DNA of 64,000 nucleotides from Cecembia rubra (lineage in GTDB: Bacteria > Bacteroidota > Bacteroidia > Cytophagales > Cyclobacteriaceae). A model generated the notes under the pieces. The model did no database searches. It worked only from the letters and a program-made list of their open reading frames with translations, and was not told the DNA's origin. The stretch lies in the NCBI RefSeq assembly GCF_003014575.1, contig NZ_PYGF01000007.1:62001-126000 (forward strand), given 5' to 3'. The position numbers and the translations under genes are program-made. Shown here one piece after another: positions 9,610 to 18,961 of the stretch. The stretch's first letter is position 1; the number at the start of each line of letters is the position of its first letter.

Positions 9610-10797
9610 TTAAGATTTTAATTCATTCACGGCAATGTAGGCCATCAAACCCGCCCCAATCTCCAAAGCATCTTCATCTATATCAAAAGTCGGAGTATGT
9701 ACTCCAGATACGATTCCCTTGGCTTCATTTCTTGTTCCCAGGCGGTAAAAACAACCATCAATCTCTTGGGTGTAATAAGAAAAATCCTCAGCGGCCATCC
9801 AGATATCCAAATCCACAACATTATCAGCCCCTAGGTATTCTACAGCTGCATGCTGTGCCCTTTGTGTCAATTCTTCCGCATTCTTTAAGAAAGGGTATCC
9901 TTTTCTCACTTCAAAATCAATTTCACCCCCCATACCCTCAACAATTCCTTTGGCTATTTGTACCATATGTTTATGGGCTTTGGCTCTCCACTCTTCGTTA
10001 AGGGTACGGAAGGTCCCTTGGATTTTAACTTCGTTGGGAATGACATTAGTAGCACCCAAAGCTTCCACCCTTCCAAAAGACAATACAGATGGAATCTTAG
10101 GCGAGGCATTTCTGCTTACTACCTGCTGCAAGGCTACAATCATATGGGAAGCAATCAATACCGGATCCACCAAAGTTTCTGGCATTGCACCATGTCCCCC
10201 CTTGCCTTTCACTGTGATATAAAGTTCATCTGCGCTGGCCATATACATGCCCTTTCTGAAACCTACTTTTCCAACAGGAATCAATGGCATTACATGTTGA
10301 CCAATAATACCTGAAGGTCTGGGGTTTTCCAATGCTTTATCTTTGATCATCAAAGATGCTCCACCGGGAATCAGTTCTTCCCCTGGTTGAAAAATGAGCT
10401 TGACTGTACCCTCAAATTCACCCTTAATTTCATATAGGATTTTGGCAGCGCCCAATAAAGATGCGGTGTGCACATCATGTCCACAGGCGTGCATCACTCC
10501 GGGATTTGTAGATTTATAAGGAACTTCATTTTGCTCAACTATGGGAAGGGCATCCATATCTCCTCGTAAAGCAATGGTTTTGATCTTGGGATTTTTTCCC
10601 TCTATAAGCGCTACCCAGCCTGTATCGGCTTTTTTCTCAATTTGGGTAATTCCGATACTTTTGAGTTTTTCCTCCACAAAAGCAGCTGTCCGGAACTCTT
10701 GAAAAGAAAGCTCAGGGTGGGCATGTAGATGCCTTCTATTGGCAATAAATTCGGATTTGTATGCTTTGGCTAATGCCTTGATTTTATCTTTCACCAT
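9610..10797 (-). CDS. M20 family amidohydrolase (N-acyl-amino-acid / IAA-conjugate hydrolase type)
   Basis: Zinc metallopeptidase of the M20D branch (IAA-amino-acid hydrolase, hippurate hydrolase). Seen: RRHLHAHPELSF near the N-terminus, RGDMDALPI, the metal-binding MHACGHDVHTA, the catalytic Glu in FQPGEE, a dimerisation domain with GKGGHGAMPE, and the C-terminal AAEDFSYY. About 395 residues from the ATG at 10797; an ATG at 10821 in the same frame would lengthen the overlap with the lipoprotein gene upstream. The reading frames overlap by 14 bases at the chosen start, so the two genes are co-transcribed. Natural substrate not inferable. Confidence 0.93.
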   Translation of the reverse strand: MVKDKIKALAKAYKSEFIANRRHLHAHPELSFQEFRTAAFVEEKLKSIGITQIEKKADTGWVALIEGKNPKIKTIALRGDMDALPIVEQNEVPYKSTNPGVMHACGHDVHTASLLGAAKILYEIKGEFEGTVKLIFQPGEELIPGGASLMIKDKALENPRPSGIIGQHVMPLIPVGKVGFRKGMYMASADELYITVKGKGGHGAMPETLVDPVLIASHMIVALQQVVSRNASPKIPSVLSFGRVEALGATNVIPNEVKIQGTFRTLNEEWRAKAHKHMVQIAKGIVEGMGGEIDFEVRKGYPFLKNAEELTQRAQHAAVEYLGADNVVDLDIWMAAEDFSYYTQEIDGCFYRLGTRNEAKGIVSGVHTPTFDIDEDALEIGAGLMAYIAVNELKS

Positions 10798-11323
10798 CCT
10801 GTATCGGGTCTGGATTGACATAACCTTCTCTTTGGAACCTATCCTGAATGATCCTTGAAGCTGGGAATTGTGATCTCAATTGGTGATAATAAGACTGGGC
10901 CTCTATACGGTTGATGAATTTACCTACTTTGACCAAATACCTTGGTTGCTGATACTGCATATCCACTTTCATTTCTGGAAAAGCGGTGTAAAGTTCGTTT
11001 CTGGTCTTGAATGCCAAATCCCTATCCACCCCGCTATAAACCAATACAGTAAAGCCGCTCCAAGTCCTTTCAGAGCGGTTACCATCCCTAAACTTGTCCA
11101 ATGCAACCCGCAAATCTGCATCAACTGCCAATTGGCTATCACCAGAAGTAGAGGTAACCTGACTACTTGTTTGCTCTCTTAAATCCGGAAAAGTAATGAG
11201 CGTTTCACTGAGGTCTTCCCGGTAATTGGCAAAGGAATCAGGTCCGGAACCCGATTTTCTCAATGGGGCACAGGAACTTATTAATAGTACCAATACAAGA
11301 ATGCCCAGCAGTGTACTTTTCAT
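10784..11323 (-). CDS. Lipoprotein with SPOR-like domain
   Basis: 179 residues with a lipoprotein signal (MKSTLLGILVLVLLISSCAP, lipobox ISSC). A Ser/Thr-rich linker leads to a C-terminal region (about 95-165) with the SPOR-like pattern: FTVLVYSG, then RNELYTAFPEMKVDM, YLVKVGKFINRIEAQSYY and LRSQFPASRIIQD. SPOR domains bind denuded peptidoglycan glycan strands at division septa, so a cell-envelope role is likely. It lies 10 bases downstream of the secA stop on the same strand and overlaps the amidohydrolase, so secA, this gene and the amidohydrolase may form one transcript. Confidence 0.8.
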   Translation of the reverse strand: MKSTLLGILVLVLLISSCAPLRKSGSGPDSFANYREDLSETLITFPDLREQTSSQVTSTSGDSQLAVDADLRVALDKFRDGNRSERTWSGFTVLVYSGVDRDLAFKTRNELYTAFPEMKVDMQYQQPRYLVKVGKFINRIEAQSYYHQLRSQFPASRIIQDRFQREGYVNPDPIQDGER

Positions 11324-11333
11324 TATCTCTTGT

Positions 11334-14300
11334 TTAATTCTCTATTATCACACATTTTCCAGACTCCACATCCTGCTCTACGCTTTTGTATTTCACATCT
11401 TTCAGAAGCTTACCATCTGCATACTGAACAGAAACTTTATCGTTTCTACCATAAGTCTTTTCAGATTTTCTTGGAGCCACTGCCTGTGGGGCTACTGTCC
11501 TGTTGGCTACTGCTGCGGCAGCCTGTCTGCTGGCACCAGGGTTCAGTGAACTTCCCACTTCTTCTTTGGAAGCACGGACATTGTTCTCTTCTCTCCTTTG
11601 GGTCTGGGCAGCCCTTACCTGACTTGGATCCTGGGTAGGAAGTTCTGCTTTTGATAGGAAAGAAATGGTATCCTCATTCAGCCTTCCAATAAAGCGCTTG
11701 AACATTTCAAAGGCCTCAAATTTATAGATCAACAAAGGATCTTTTTGTTCATAGACCGCATTCTGAACAGATTGCTTCAGGTCATCCATATCCCTTAGAT
11801 GCTCTTTCCAGTTTTGGTCAATGATGGCCAAAGTGACATTTTTTTCAATGGCCCTGATAAGATCCCTACCTTCATTTTTGACTGTAGATTCCAGGTTGAT
11901 TACCACACCGATCTGCTTAATTCCATCTGTGATGGGAACCATGATCTCTTTCACAGTAGCACCTCTCTGGGCATAAACATCTTTCAAAACCGGAAGTGCT
12001 TTGGTCAGGATGCGCTCATTTTTACTTACATAATTTTTATAAGCCGCATCAAAGAGCTCCTGTGTCAAAACCAGGGCGTCTTTGCTCTTAAAGTGATCTT
12101 CTGTAAACTGATGGTCAATCCCCAAAGAACTGTAGATATTCATCCTGAGGTTGTCCAGATCCTCGGTAGATTTGCCCATTTCAATAATGCCTTCACAGAC
12201 ATCATACATTACATTGAGAATATCCAGTTCCAATCTCTCTCCGAGAAGGGCATTCTTCCTCCTCTTATAGACTACCTCCCTTTGGGAGTTCATGACATCA
12301 TCATATTCAAGAAGCCTCTTCCTGACCCCGAAATTGTTTTCTTCTACTTTCCTTTGTGCCCTTTCAATAGATTTGGTGATCATGGAATGCTGGATTACCT
12401 CCCCTTCTTCCAATCCCATACGGTCCATCAGCTTGGCAATCCTATCAGAACCAAACAATCGCATCAAATTATCCTCCAAGGATACAAAAAACTGGGAAGA
12501 TCCCACGTCCCCCTGACGTCCCGAACGACCTCTCAACTGTCTGTCGACCCTTCGGGATTCATGACGCTCTGTACCGATAATTGCCAAACCACCCGCTGCT
12601 CTGGATTCAGCTGTCAATTTGATGTCTGTACCCCTACCGGCCATGTTGGTAGCAATAGTGACTGTTCCTGATTTTCCGGCCTCAGCGACAACATCCGCTT
12701 CTTTGGCATGTTGCTTAGCGTTCAACACCTGATGCTTGATCTTGCGGATTGTGAGCATCCTGCTCAAAACTTCCGATATTTCAACCGAAGTTGTACCCAC
12801 CAGTACTGGCCTACCGGCATTGGTCAATTCTACAATTTCATCAGCCACAGCATTGAATTTCTCACGTACTGTTTTATATACTTTGTCTTCCCTGTCTTCC
12901 CTGATTATGGGTTTATTGGTAGGGATGACAACCACATCCAATTTGTAAATCTGCCAAAATTCCCCGGCTTCAGTCTCCGCTGTACCGGTCATACCAGCCA
13001 ATTTGTGGTACATCCTGAAGTAATTCTGAAGGGTAATGGTCGCATAGGTCTGTGTAGCATCCTCTACCTTAACATTTTCCTTGGCTTCGATCGCCTGATG
13101 CAAACCGTCAGAATACCTCCTACCTTCCATCACACGGCCGGTCTGCTCATCTACAATTTTCACTTTTCCATCTACAATGATGTACTCCGTGTCCTTTTCA
13201 AACATACAGTAGGCCTTGAGCAACTGGTTGACGGTATGGATTCTTTGGGCCTTAACCCCATAATCCTTGATGATCTCCTCTTTTCGGATCAGTTTTTCTT
13301 TGTCATCCAAATCCGGATTTTTCTCCATTTCTGCAATGGCCATACCTATATCCGGAAGGATAAAGAAATTAGGATCCTCATTCTTCTGGGTAATGGCTTC
13401 AATACCTCTATCGGTCAGTTCTACAGAATTGGATTTTTCATCAATGGTAAACAACAAAGGCTCATCTGCCTCAGGCATCATTCGCTTGTTGTCCTGTAAG
13501 TAATAATTTTCAGTTTTTTGAAGGACAACCCTAATTCCAGGTTCGGAAAGGTATTTGATCAAAGGCTTATATTTAGGAATACCTCTGTAAGCCCTGAAAA
13601 GTGCCAGTCCGCCTTCTTTCTCATTTCCTTCAGAAATCAGTTTTTTAGCGGTAGTAAGGTATCCTTGGATCAATTTTCTCTGTTCATCCACCAAAGTTGA
13701 TACCCTTGGTTTCATATCCATAAACTCATGCTCATCGCCTCTTGGCACTGGGCCTGAAATGATCAAAGGGGTTCTGGCATCATCTATTAATACGGAATCC
13801 ACTTCGTCTATCATAGCAAAATGGTGCTTACCCTGAACCAGGTCGCCGGCATCCCTAGCCATATTATCCCTTAAGTAGTCGAAGCCAAACTCATTATTGG
13901 TGCCATAGATGATGTCGCAGGCATATGCCTTTCTTCTCTGATCTGAGTTAGGCGGATATTTATCGATACAATCTACCTTGAGACCATGGAATTCAAAAAG
14001 AGGGGCATTCCATTCGGAGTCCCTTTTGGCGAGGTAGTCATTGACAGTTACCACATGCACTCCCCTTCCGGAAAGGGCATTGAGATATGCTGGCAGGGTG
14101 GACACCAAGGTTTTACCTTCACCAGTGGCCATTTCAGCAATTTTCCCCTTGTGGAGCACCATACCACCAATTAACTGGACATCATAATGGACCATGTCCC
14201 ATACAACTTCATTTCCTGCTGCTATCCAGCGGTTGTGCCAAATTGCTTTTTCCCCTTGAATCACCACATTGGGTTTTTTGGCAGCTAGTTCTTTGTCCCA

Positions 14301-14714
14301 GATTGTGGCTGTTACCTCCAACTGTCCATTTTCTTTGAACCTTCTGGCTGTTTCCTTGACCACTGCAAAGGCTTCAACCATCACTTTCTCAAGAACTACT
14401 TCCAAAGCTTCATCTCTTGACTTTTCTGTTTTATCAATTTCGTTGAAAAGTGCATCCTTTTCATGGACTTTTTCAGGATCTAAAGCATTGATCTGCTCCC
14501 TAAGTGAAGCTATTTTGTCATCAAAAGACTTCAGGTCAGCATTGATGAGGGATTTGATTTCTTCGGTTTTCGCCCTCAGCTGATCATCACTGAGTTCTTT
14601 TAACTTACTGAAGGCCTCATTGATCAAACCTACTTTTGGGGATAATTCCTTTATATCTCTATCGGATTTGGTTCCGAATATTTTGGCCAATCCTTTGGCA
14701 AGAATATCTAACAT
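11334..14714 (-). CDS. secA: Preprotein translocase ATPase SecA
   Basis: Motor of the Sec export pathway. 1126 residues, longer than the roughly 900 of E. coli, as usual for Bacteroidota because of insertions in the first nucleotide-binding domain and helical regions. Seen: Walker A MATGEGKTL, DEVDSVLIDDARTPLIISG, the preprotein-crosslinking region with MAGMTGTAETE, TNMAGRGTDIKL, and the second helicase motif RRVDRQLRGRSGRQGD. The C-terminus ends in a Lys/Gln-rich tail without the Cys-rich zinc motif of E. coli SecA. The ATG at 14714 has conserved context (MLDILAKGLAKIFGTK). Confidence 0.98.
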   Translation of the reverse strand: MLDILAKGLAKIFGTKSDRDIKELSPKVGLINEAFSKLKELSDDQLRAKTEEIKSLINADLKSFDDKIASLREQINALDPEKVHEKDALFNEIDKTEKSRDEALEVVLEKVMVEAFAVVKETARRFKENGQLEVTATIWDKELAAKKPNVVIQGEKAIWHNRWIAAGNEVVWDMVHYDVQLIGGMVLHKGKIAEMATGEGKTLVSTLPAYLNALSGRGVHVVTVNDYLAKRDSEWNAPLFEFHGLKVDCIDKYPPNSDQRRKAYACDIIYGTNNEFGFDYLRDNMARDAGDLVQGKHHFAMIDEVDSVLIDDARTPLIISGPVPRGDEHEFMDMKPRVSTLVDEQRKLIQGYLTTAKKLISEGNEKEGGLALFRAYRGIPKYKPLIKYLSEPGIRVVLQKTENYYLQDNKRMMPEADEPLLFTIDEKSNSVELTDRGIEAITQKNEDPNFFILPDIGMAIAEMEKNPDLDDKEKLIRKEEIIKDYGVKAQRIHTVNQLLKAYCMFEKDTEYIIVDGKVKIVDEQTGRVMEGRRYSDGLHQAIEAKENVKVEDATQTYATITLQNYFRMYHKLAGMTGTAETEAGEFWQIYKLDVVVIPTNKPIIREDREDKVYKTVREKFNAVADEIVELTNAGRPVLVGTTSVEISEVLSRMLTIRKIKHQVLNAKQHAKEADVVAEAGKSGTVTIATNMAGRGTDIKLTAESRAAGGLAIIGTERHESRRVDRQLRGRSGRQGDVGSSQFFVSLEDNLMRLFGSDRIAKLMDRMGLEEGEVIQHSMITKSIERAQRKVEENNFGVRKRLLEYDDVMNSQREVVYKRRKNALLGERLELDILNVMYDVCEGIIEMGKSTEDLDNLRMNIYSSLGIDHQFTEDHFKSKDALVLTQELFDAAYKNYVSKNERILTKALPVLKDVYAQRGATVKEIMVPITDGIKQIGVVINLESTVKNEGRDLIRAIEKNVTLAIIDQNWKEHLRDMDDLKQSVQNAVYEQKDPLLIYKFEAFEMFKRFIGRLNEDTISFLSKAELPTQDPSQVRAAQTQRREENNVRASKEEVGSSLNPGASRQAAAAVANRTVAPQAVAPRKSEKTYGRNDKVSVQYADGKLLKDVKYKSVEQDVESGKCVIIEN

Positions 14715-14827
14715 AAATTTATACAGTAAATAGGGCCTTAAAATTACGGCCTTTTTGTTAATTATAGTAATTCAACGGAAGATATGACAAACAGTACCTG
14801 GTTAAATCCGCTATTCTCTCCCAATTT

Positions 14828-15607
14828 TTAAATTTCAGCATGAATAATTCCCTTGAAAACCTGTTCTGCGGGTCCTACCAATACAATATTTTGAAAACTT
14901 CCATCTGCACTTTCCGAAAACCTTACTTTAAGATTTCCTCCAGGGGTTTTGATTTTCACTTCGTGAAGCTCATTCTGATAGCCAAATACCAAGGCACAGG
15001 CGGTCACTCCGGTACCACATGAAAGTGTCTCGGCTTCCACGCCACGTTCGTAAGTACGCACATAGATTTCATCAGAAGCTATTGGAGTAACAAAATTCAC
15101 ATTGGTACCTTTAGGTGCATAGGTCTCCGAATAGCGTATTTCTGCGCCTTCTTTTACCACAGGATAACTGGTCACATCCTCCACAAAACGCACATGGTGA
15201 GGTGAGCCTGTATTTACAAAGTAATCCTTGCCTGCATTGGCCAAACTGGTAACGGGACTCATGCCCAGTTCTATCCAATCTCCGGCCACTTTGGCATCAT
15301 GTGGACCATCGATGGCCAGAAAATACGTTTCGTTTTCAATAATTCCTAAAAACCTCGAAAAGGCTACTGCACAGCGGGCACCATTGCCACACATGCTTTG
15401 TGAACCATCCGCATTGAAATAAATCATTTCAAAATCAAATCCTGATTTATTCCGGATTAAGATCAAGCCGTCTGCTCCAATGCCAAACCTGCGGTCACAT
15501 AGATTTTGGACCAATCCCAGGTTGTGGACCGGAAAATTCTCAGCCCTGTCATCTATCATGACAAAATCATTGCCCGTCCCCTGATATTTGTAAAAAGCTA
15601 TTTCCAT
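14828..15607 (-). CDS. dapF: Diaminopimelate epimerase
   Basis: Converts LL- to meso-diaminopimelate for lysine and peptidoglycan synthesis. The start is set at MEIAFYKYQGTGNDF (ATG at 15607) because the family begins with this FxKxxGxGNDF motif; the 14 residues upstream are out of family. The two catalytic cysteines are visible in MCGNGARC and SCGTGVTACA. About 259 residues, the normal length. Monocistronic or first of a short unit, divergent from the superoxide dismutase gene. Confidence 0.97.
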   Translation of the reverse strand: MEIAFYKYQGTGNDFVMIDDRAENFPVHNLGLVQNLCDRRFGIGADGLILIRNKSGFDFEMIYFNADGSQSMCGNGARCAVAFSRFLGIIENETYFLAIDGPHDAKVAGDWIELGMSPVTSLANAGKDYFVNTGSPHHVRFVEDVTSYPVVKEGAEIRYSETYAPKGTNVNFVTPIASDEIYVRTYERGVEAETLSCGTGVTACALVFGYQNELHEVKIKTPGGNLKVRFSESADGSFQNIVLVGPAEQVFKGIIHAEI

Positions 15608-15798
15608 ATTGTCATAAGAGATCTCGATTTTATGCGGTTCAAAAACCAAACCAAGTTTAAATCGTTATGCAAACATAAACATCTTGTCAGGATTTCAGAC
15701 TTATTGTCTGATATTCGGTTTCATAATCAGGATGAATTGGCTAACTTGGGGATTCTTGTGATAGATCAACCAAACAAACAACGGAAATCTACAACCTT

Positions 15799-16584
15799 AT
15801 GAAAAAATCATCTTTTGATGTTTCCAGAAGAATATTCCTGGGTCAAAGCACTAAAGTAAGCTTGGCAGTAGGAATTGGAAGCAGTGTACTCGGGTCTGCT
15901 TTCTTGAGCGCTTGTGCTGGAGAAAAATCCAGTGAGGGGAAGGAAACTGGCAAGATCTTGTTGAGCACAGGTTTTGAACAAATGCCTTTGGCTTATGCTT
16001 TTGATGCCCTTGAACCCCACATTGATGCGATGACAATGGAAATTCACTACACCAAGCATGCAGCAGCCTACGCCAAAAACATGGCCGAAGCAGCCTCAGA
16101 AGAGGGTGTAGACGTAAGCAGGCCCTTGGAGGAAGTATTGATGAACATCTCTCAGTATTCCACCAAAATGAGAAATAACGGAGGAGGTCATTATAACCAT
16201 GAGCTGTTTTGGAAAACCATGTCACCAAATGGAGGAGGACAACCTGGGGGAGACCTTGCAGAAGCCATCAATGGCGCTTTTGGTAGTTTTGAAGAATTTC
16301 AGAAGCAGTTTGAGGATGCCGCCAAAGGTAGGTTCGGCTCAGGCTGGGGGTGGCTCGTCTTGGATAAAAACAATCTCCTTAAAATAGGCTCTACTCCAAA
16401 TCAGGACAATCCATTGATGGATGTTTCTGATTTGCAAGGCATTCCACTTTTGGGGATTGATGTGTGGGAACATGCCTATTACCTCAATTATCAAAACAGA
16501 AGACCTGATTATGTCTCTGCATTTTGGAACGTGGTCAATTGGGCAGAAGTCGAAAATCGATATGAAACCTTGATGAAAGGTTAA
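15799..16584 (+). CDS. Fe/Mn superoxide dismutase with Tat and lipoprotein-type signal
   Basis: Disproportionates superoxide. The N-terminus has SRRIFLGQ (twin-arginine motif), a hydrophobic stretch and LSACAG (lipobox), so the enzyme should be folded in the cytoplasm, exported by Tat and possibly anchored as a lipoprotein, unlike the usual cytoplasmic SOD. Metal ligands fit the family: His in [10 protein letters not shown], His in [13 protein letters not shown], and Asp and His in [20 protein letters not shown]. The catalytic domain is about 205 residues. A strong terminator follows. Confidence 0.93.
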   Translation: MKKSSFDVSRRIFLGQSTKVSLAVGIGSSVLGSAFLSACAGEKSSEGKETGKILLSTGFEQMPLAYAFDALEPHIDAMTMEIHYTKHAAAYAKNMAEAASEEGVDVSRPLEEVLMNISQYSTKMRNNGGGHYNHELFWKTMSPNGGGQPGGDLAEAINGAFGSFEEFQKQFEDAAKGRFGSGWGWLVLDKNNLLKIGSTPNQDNPLMDVSDLQGIPLLGIDVWEHAYYLNYQNRRPDYVSAFWNVVNWAEVENRYETLMKG

Positions 16585-16590
16585 TCGAAG

Positions 16591-16616
16591 CGGGGACTTG
16601 TCCCCGTTTTTTTTTT
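16591..16616 (+). terminator. Intrinsic terminator of the superoxide dismutase gene
   Basis: CGGGGAC / GTCCCCG stem with a 2-base loop followed by ten T residues, 7 bases after the stop codon. Confidence 0.95.
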
Positions 16617-16687
16617 GTCTGATTAAAACTTCATTTTTTCTTCATAATCCCCCTCTTTATTTGGAGAGTAATCAAATTTTAAGATCG

Positions 16688-17593
16688 ATGAAAACCATAA
16701 AAAGATTATTCGGATTGACGGGAGCATGCTTTGCCTTGTTAACTTTTGGCCTTATTTCCTGCTCCAATGATGATGCTATCAATGGTAAGGGACAAATAAA
16801 ATTAAACATTACAGATGCTCCTATTGATCAAGAAGGAATCACAGGGGTATTTATTACTTTTATAGGTATAGAATTCCAAAAAGATGGAGGCCCTTGGCAA
16901 ACTGCAGAGGAGTTTGAAGGACCAGTTACCATTAATCTTTTGGAACTTCAAAATGGAAGAACTGAATTGATGGGAGATTTTTCAGCCGGAGCAGGAGATT
17001 ACTCAGGCCTTCGATTCATGTTGGATGCGACGGAAAGAGGTAAAAATGCTTCTAATCCCGGGTGCTACATTGAGTATGAAGATGGAAGGATAGAACCATT
17101 ATTTGTTCCCAGCGGCGCGCAAACAGGTTACAAAGCTATAGGAGAGTTCTCTGTTCCTTTAAACGGGACGGTTGAAATCACAGCAGATTTTGACCTAAGA
17201 AAATCTGTCGTAAAAGCTGGTGCTTCTGGGCTATATTTATTGAAGCCAACCATCAAGGTCATTGTGAACAATCAAGCTGGTGGCATCAAGGGAAATATTA
17301 CGAACAGGGACACAGAAAGCAATTATGTGGTTTACGCCTATGAATCAGGCACCTATACAGAGGCTGAAAGTGCCGATCCTGTAGGAGAAGATGTGAGATT
17401 TCCTAACGCAAAAAGCAATACAGGTGCCGAGGAAAACGGAGATTATATGTTGGCCTTTTTGGCACCAATGAATTACGACCTGATTGTCGTTGCAGTAAAT
17501 TCTGAAGGGACTCCTACAGTAGTAAAAATTGTGCCTGACATCACTGTCAATAGCAGGGAGGTTACTATAGTTGATATTACTTTGGAAGAATAA
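16688..17593 (+). CDS. DUF4382 domain lipoprotein
   Basis: 301 residues from the ATG at 16688, chosen because it gives a clean lipoprotein signal (MKTIKRLFG...LISCSND, lipobox ISC); the frame is open upstream to 16598, but that part reads through the terminator. Residues about 30-180 match DUF4382 (GQIKLNITDAPID, VFITFIGIEFQKDG, LLELQNGRTELMGDF, LRFMLD). The rest is a carboxypeptidase-regulatory-like beta domain (GGIKGNITN ... YMLAFLAPMNYDLIVVAVN). Likely outer-membrane or periplasmic; the family has no established function. Confidence 0.88.
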   Translation: MKTIKRLFGLTGACFALLTFGLISCSNDDAINGKGQIKLNITDAPIDQEGITGVFITFIGIEFQKDGGPWQTAEEFEGPVTINLLELQNGRTELMGDFSAGAGDYSGLRFMLDATERGKNASNPGCYIEYEDGRIEPLFVPSGAQTGYKAIGEFSVPLNGTVEITADFDLRKSVVKAGASGLYLLKPTIKVIVNNQAGGIKGNITNRDTESNYVVYAYESGTYTEAESADPVGEDVRFPNAKSNTGAEENGDYMLAFLAPMNYDLIVVAVNSEGTPTVVKIVPDITVNSREVTIVDITLEE

Positions 17594-17617
17594 ATCAATT
17601 TAGAATCTATATTTTTT

Positions 17618-17649
17618 AAGGCCCAGATGAATTTTCTGGGCTTTTTTTA
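17618..17649 (+). terminator. Intrinsic terminator after the DUF4382 gene
   Basis: GCCCAGA / TCTGGGC stem with a 6-base loop, a run of seven T residues after it and A residues before it; 25 bases past the stop. Confidence 0.85.
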
Positions 17650-17727
17650 TGTCCAAAGGATGGGTAAGCCTTTTTCCTTTTCCCATGAAATACATTTTAT
17701 TTGTATAAACAATCCAAACCAATCAAC

Positions 17728-18195
17728 ATGCAAGATCCCAAAAGTCTTACGTCTGTAGCGGAATTCCACAAAACTTTCCAGCACCCCATTTTACCCCATC
17801 CCCAGGTACCAGATCCAAAAAGGTGTGAGTTACGGGTTTCTTTGATTGCCGAAGAGCTAAAGGAATTGGAAGAAGGCATTCACAATGGAGATATTGTAGA
17901 AATTGCGGATGCACTTTGTGACATTCAATATGTATTGGCCGGAGCAGTGCTGGAATTTGGACTGGCAGATAAGTTCAAAGCCCTATTTGATGAGGTTCAG
18001 CGCTCCAACATGAGTAAAGCCTGCAAAACTGAAGAGGAAGCCAAAGCTACTGTAAGCCACTACCAAAACCAGGGTGTGGATTGTTTCTATGAGCAAGTCG
18101 AAGAGCTTTTTTTGGTTTACCGCTCCGGTGACAGAAAAACCCTAAAATCCATTTTTTATTCTCCGGCAGATCTCAAAGGCATACTCTCCAAATAA
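17728..18195 (+). CDS. MazG-like all-alpha NTP pyrophosphohydrolase
   Basis: 155 residues from the ATG at 17728; a TTG nine codons upstream is less likely. The helix motif LIAEELKELEEG ... DIVEIADALCDIQYVLAG carries the E-x3-E and E-x2-D acidic residues that bind Mg2+ in MazG/HisE/dUTPase-like pyrophosphohydrolases. The fold fits the phosphoribosyl-ATP pyrophosphohydrolase-like group, but it is not clearly HisE. Probably hydrolyses a nucleotide triphosphate (house-cleaning); exact substrate unknown. Followed after 12 bases by a DJ-1/PfpI gene on the same strand. Confidence 0.82.
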   Translation: MQDPKSLTSVAEFHKTFQHPILPHPQVPDPKRCELRVSLIAEELKELEEGIHNGDIVEIADALCDIQYVLAGAVLEFGLADKFKALFDEVQRSNMSKACKTEEEAKATVSHYQNQGVDCFYEQVEELFLVYRSGDRKTLKSIFYSPADLKGILSK

Positions 18196-18207
18196 GTTTA
18201 AATTATC

Positions 18208-18792
18208 ATGTCCAAATTGCAGCTGGCCATATTGCTCTTTGATGATGTAGAGGTTCTGGACTTCGCAGGACCTTTTGAGGTTTTTTCTGTTACTTCCCAA
18301 CTCTCAGGCTATCAAAGCCTGGAAGTAAAAACAGTGGCTAAAACCAAATCACTCGTCCAGGCTAAAAACGGGCTTAAGGTAATGCCGGATTTAGGAATAG
18401 ATGAACTTATCCAAGTGGATATTTTGGTCATTCCTGGAGGTGATGGGAGCCGGGCAGTTATACAAGATGAAGAGCTGATGGGAAGGATCAATAGGATTAT
18501 TGAAAATGCCAAAACAGTTTTTTCTGTTTGTAGCGGAGCCCGAATCTTAGCCAAACTGGGCTATTTGCAAGGACAACGCTTTACTACACACCATGAAGTA
18601 TTCGAGGATATTTTAGCTTTGGAGCAAAGTGCTATACCAGAAAGAGATGCAAGGTTTGTGGATAAGGGAAAGTTTATGACTGCGGCAGGTGTAGCCGCTG
18701 GAATTGATCTTTCACTTTATGTGGTGGAAAAATACTTTGGCGAAAAGGCAAAGAAAAAAACAGCCCGGTATATGGAATATGGGGAGCAGTGA
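18208..18792 (+). CDS. DJ-1/PfpI family protein
   Basis: 194 residues with the class I glutamine amidotransferase-like fold of DJ-1/PfpI/ThiJ. It has the N-terminal LLFDDVEVLDFAGPFEVFS and the nucleophile elbow VFSVCSGARILA, followed by the expected His region (FTTHHEVFEDI). It corresponds to the N-terminal domain of GlxA-type AraC regulators but lacks the DNA-binding half. Possible roles are glyoxalase, deglycase or isonitrile hydratase activity; none can be chosen from sequence. Probably co-transcribed with the MazG-like gene. Confidence 0.88.
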   Translation: MSKLQLAILLFDDVEVLDFAGPFEVFSVTSQLSGYQSLEVKTVAKTKSLVQAKNGLKVMPDLGIDELIQVDILVIPGGDGSRAVIQDEELMGRINRIIENAKTVFSVCSGARILAKLGYLQGQRFTTHHEVFEDILALEQSAIPERDARFVDKGKFMTAAGVAAGIDLSLYVVEKYFGEKAKKKTARYMEYGEQ

Positions 18793-18961
18793 AAAAGGAA
18801 AGACGGATTTCGAAAATTAACTTTGTTTGTAAATGTTTTTTGTTTCAAAAATCCTCCTTCCGGATATTGTGGTTCAAAACCCACATAGCCTCCACTTTCG
18901 ATCTTCACCTTTAGACATCTCCCTTATTTACTAACTTCTCAATCGGCAAAATTAACCACGC

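Noticed and set aside
12708..13499. Long plus-strand frame of 263 codons within secA
   Set aside because: It is antisense to a conserved secA region and its product has no domain; such frames are by-products of codon bias.
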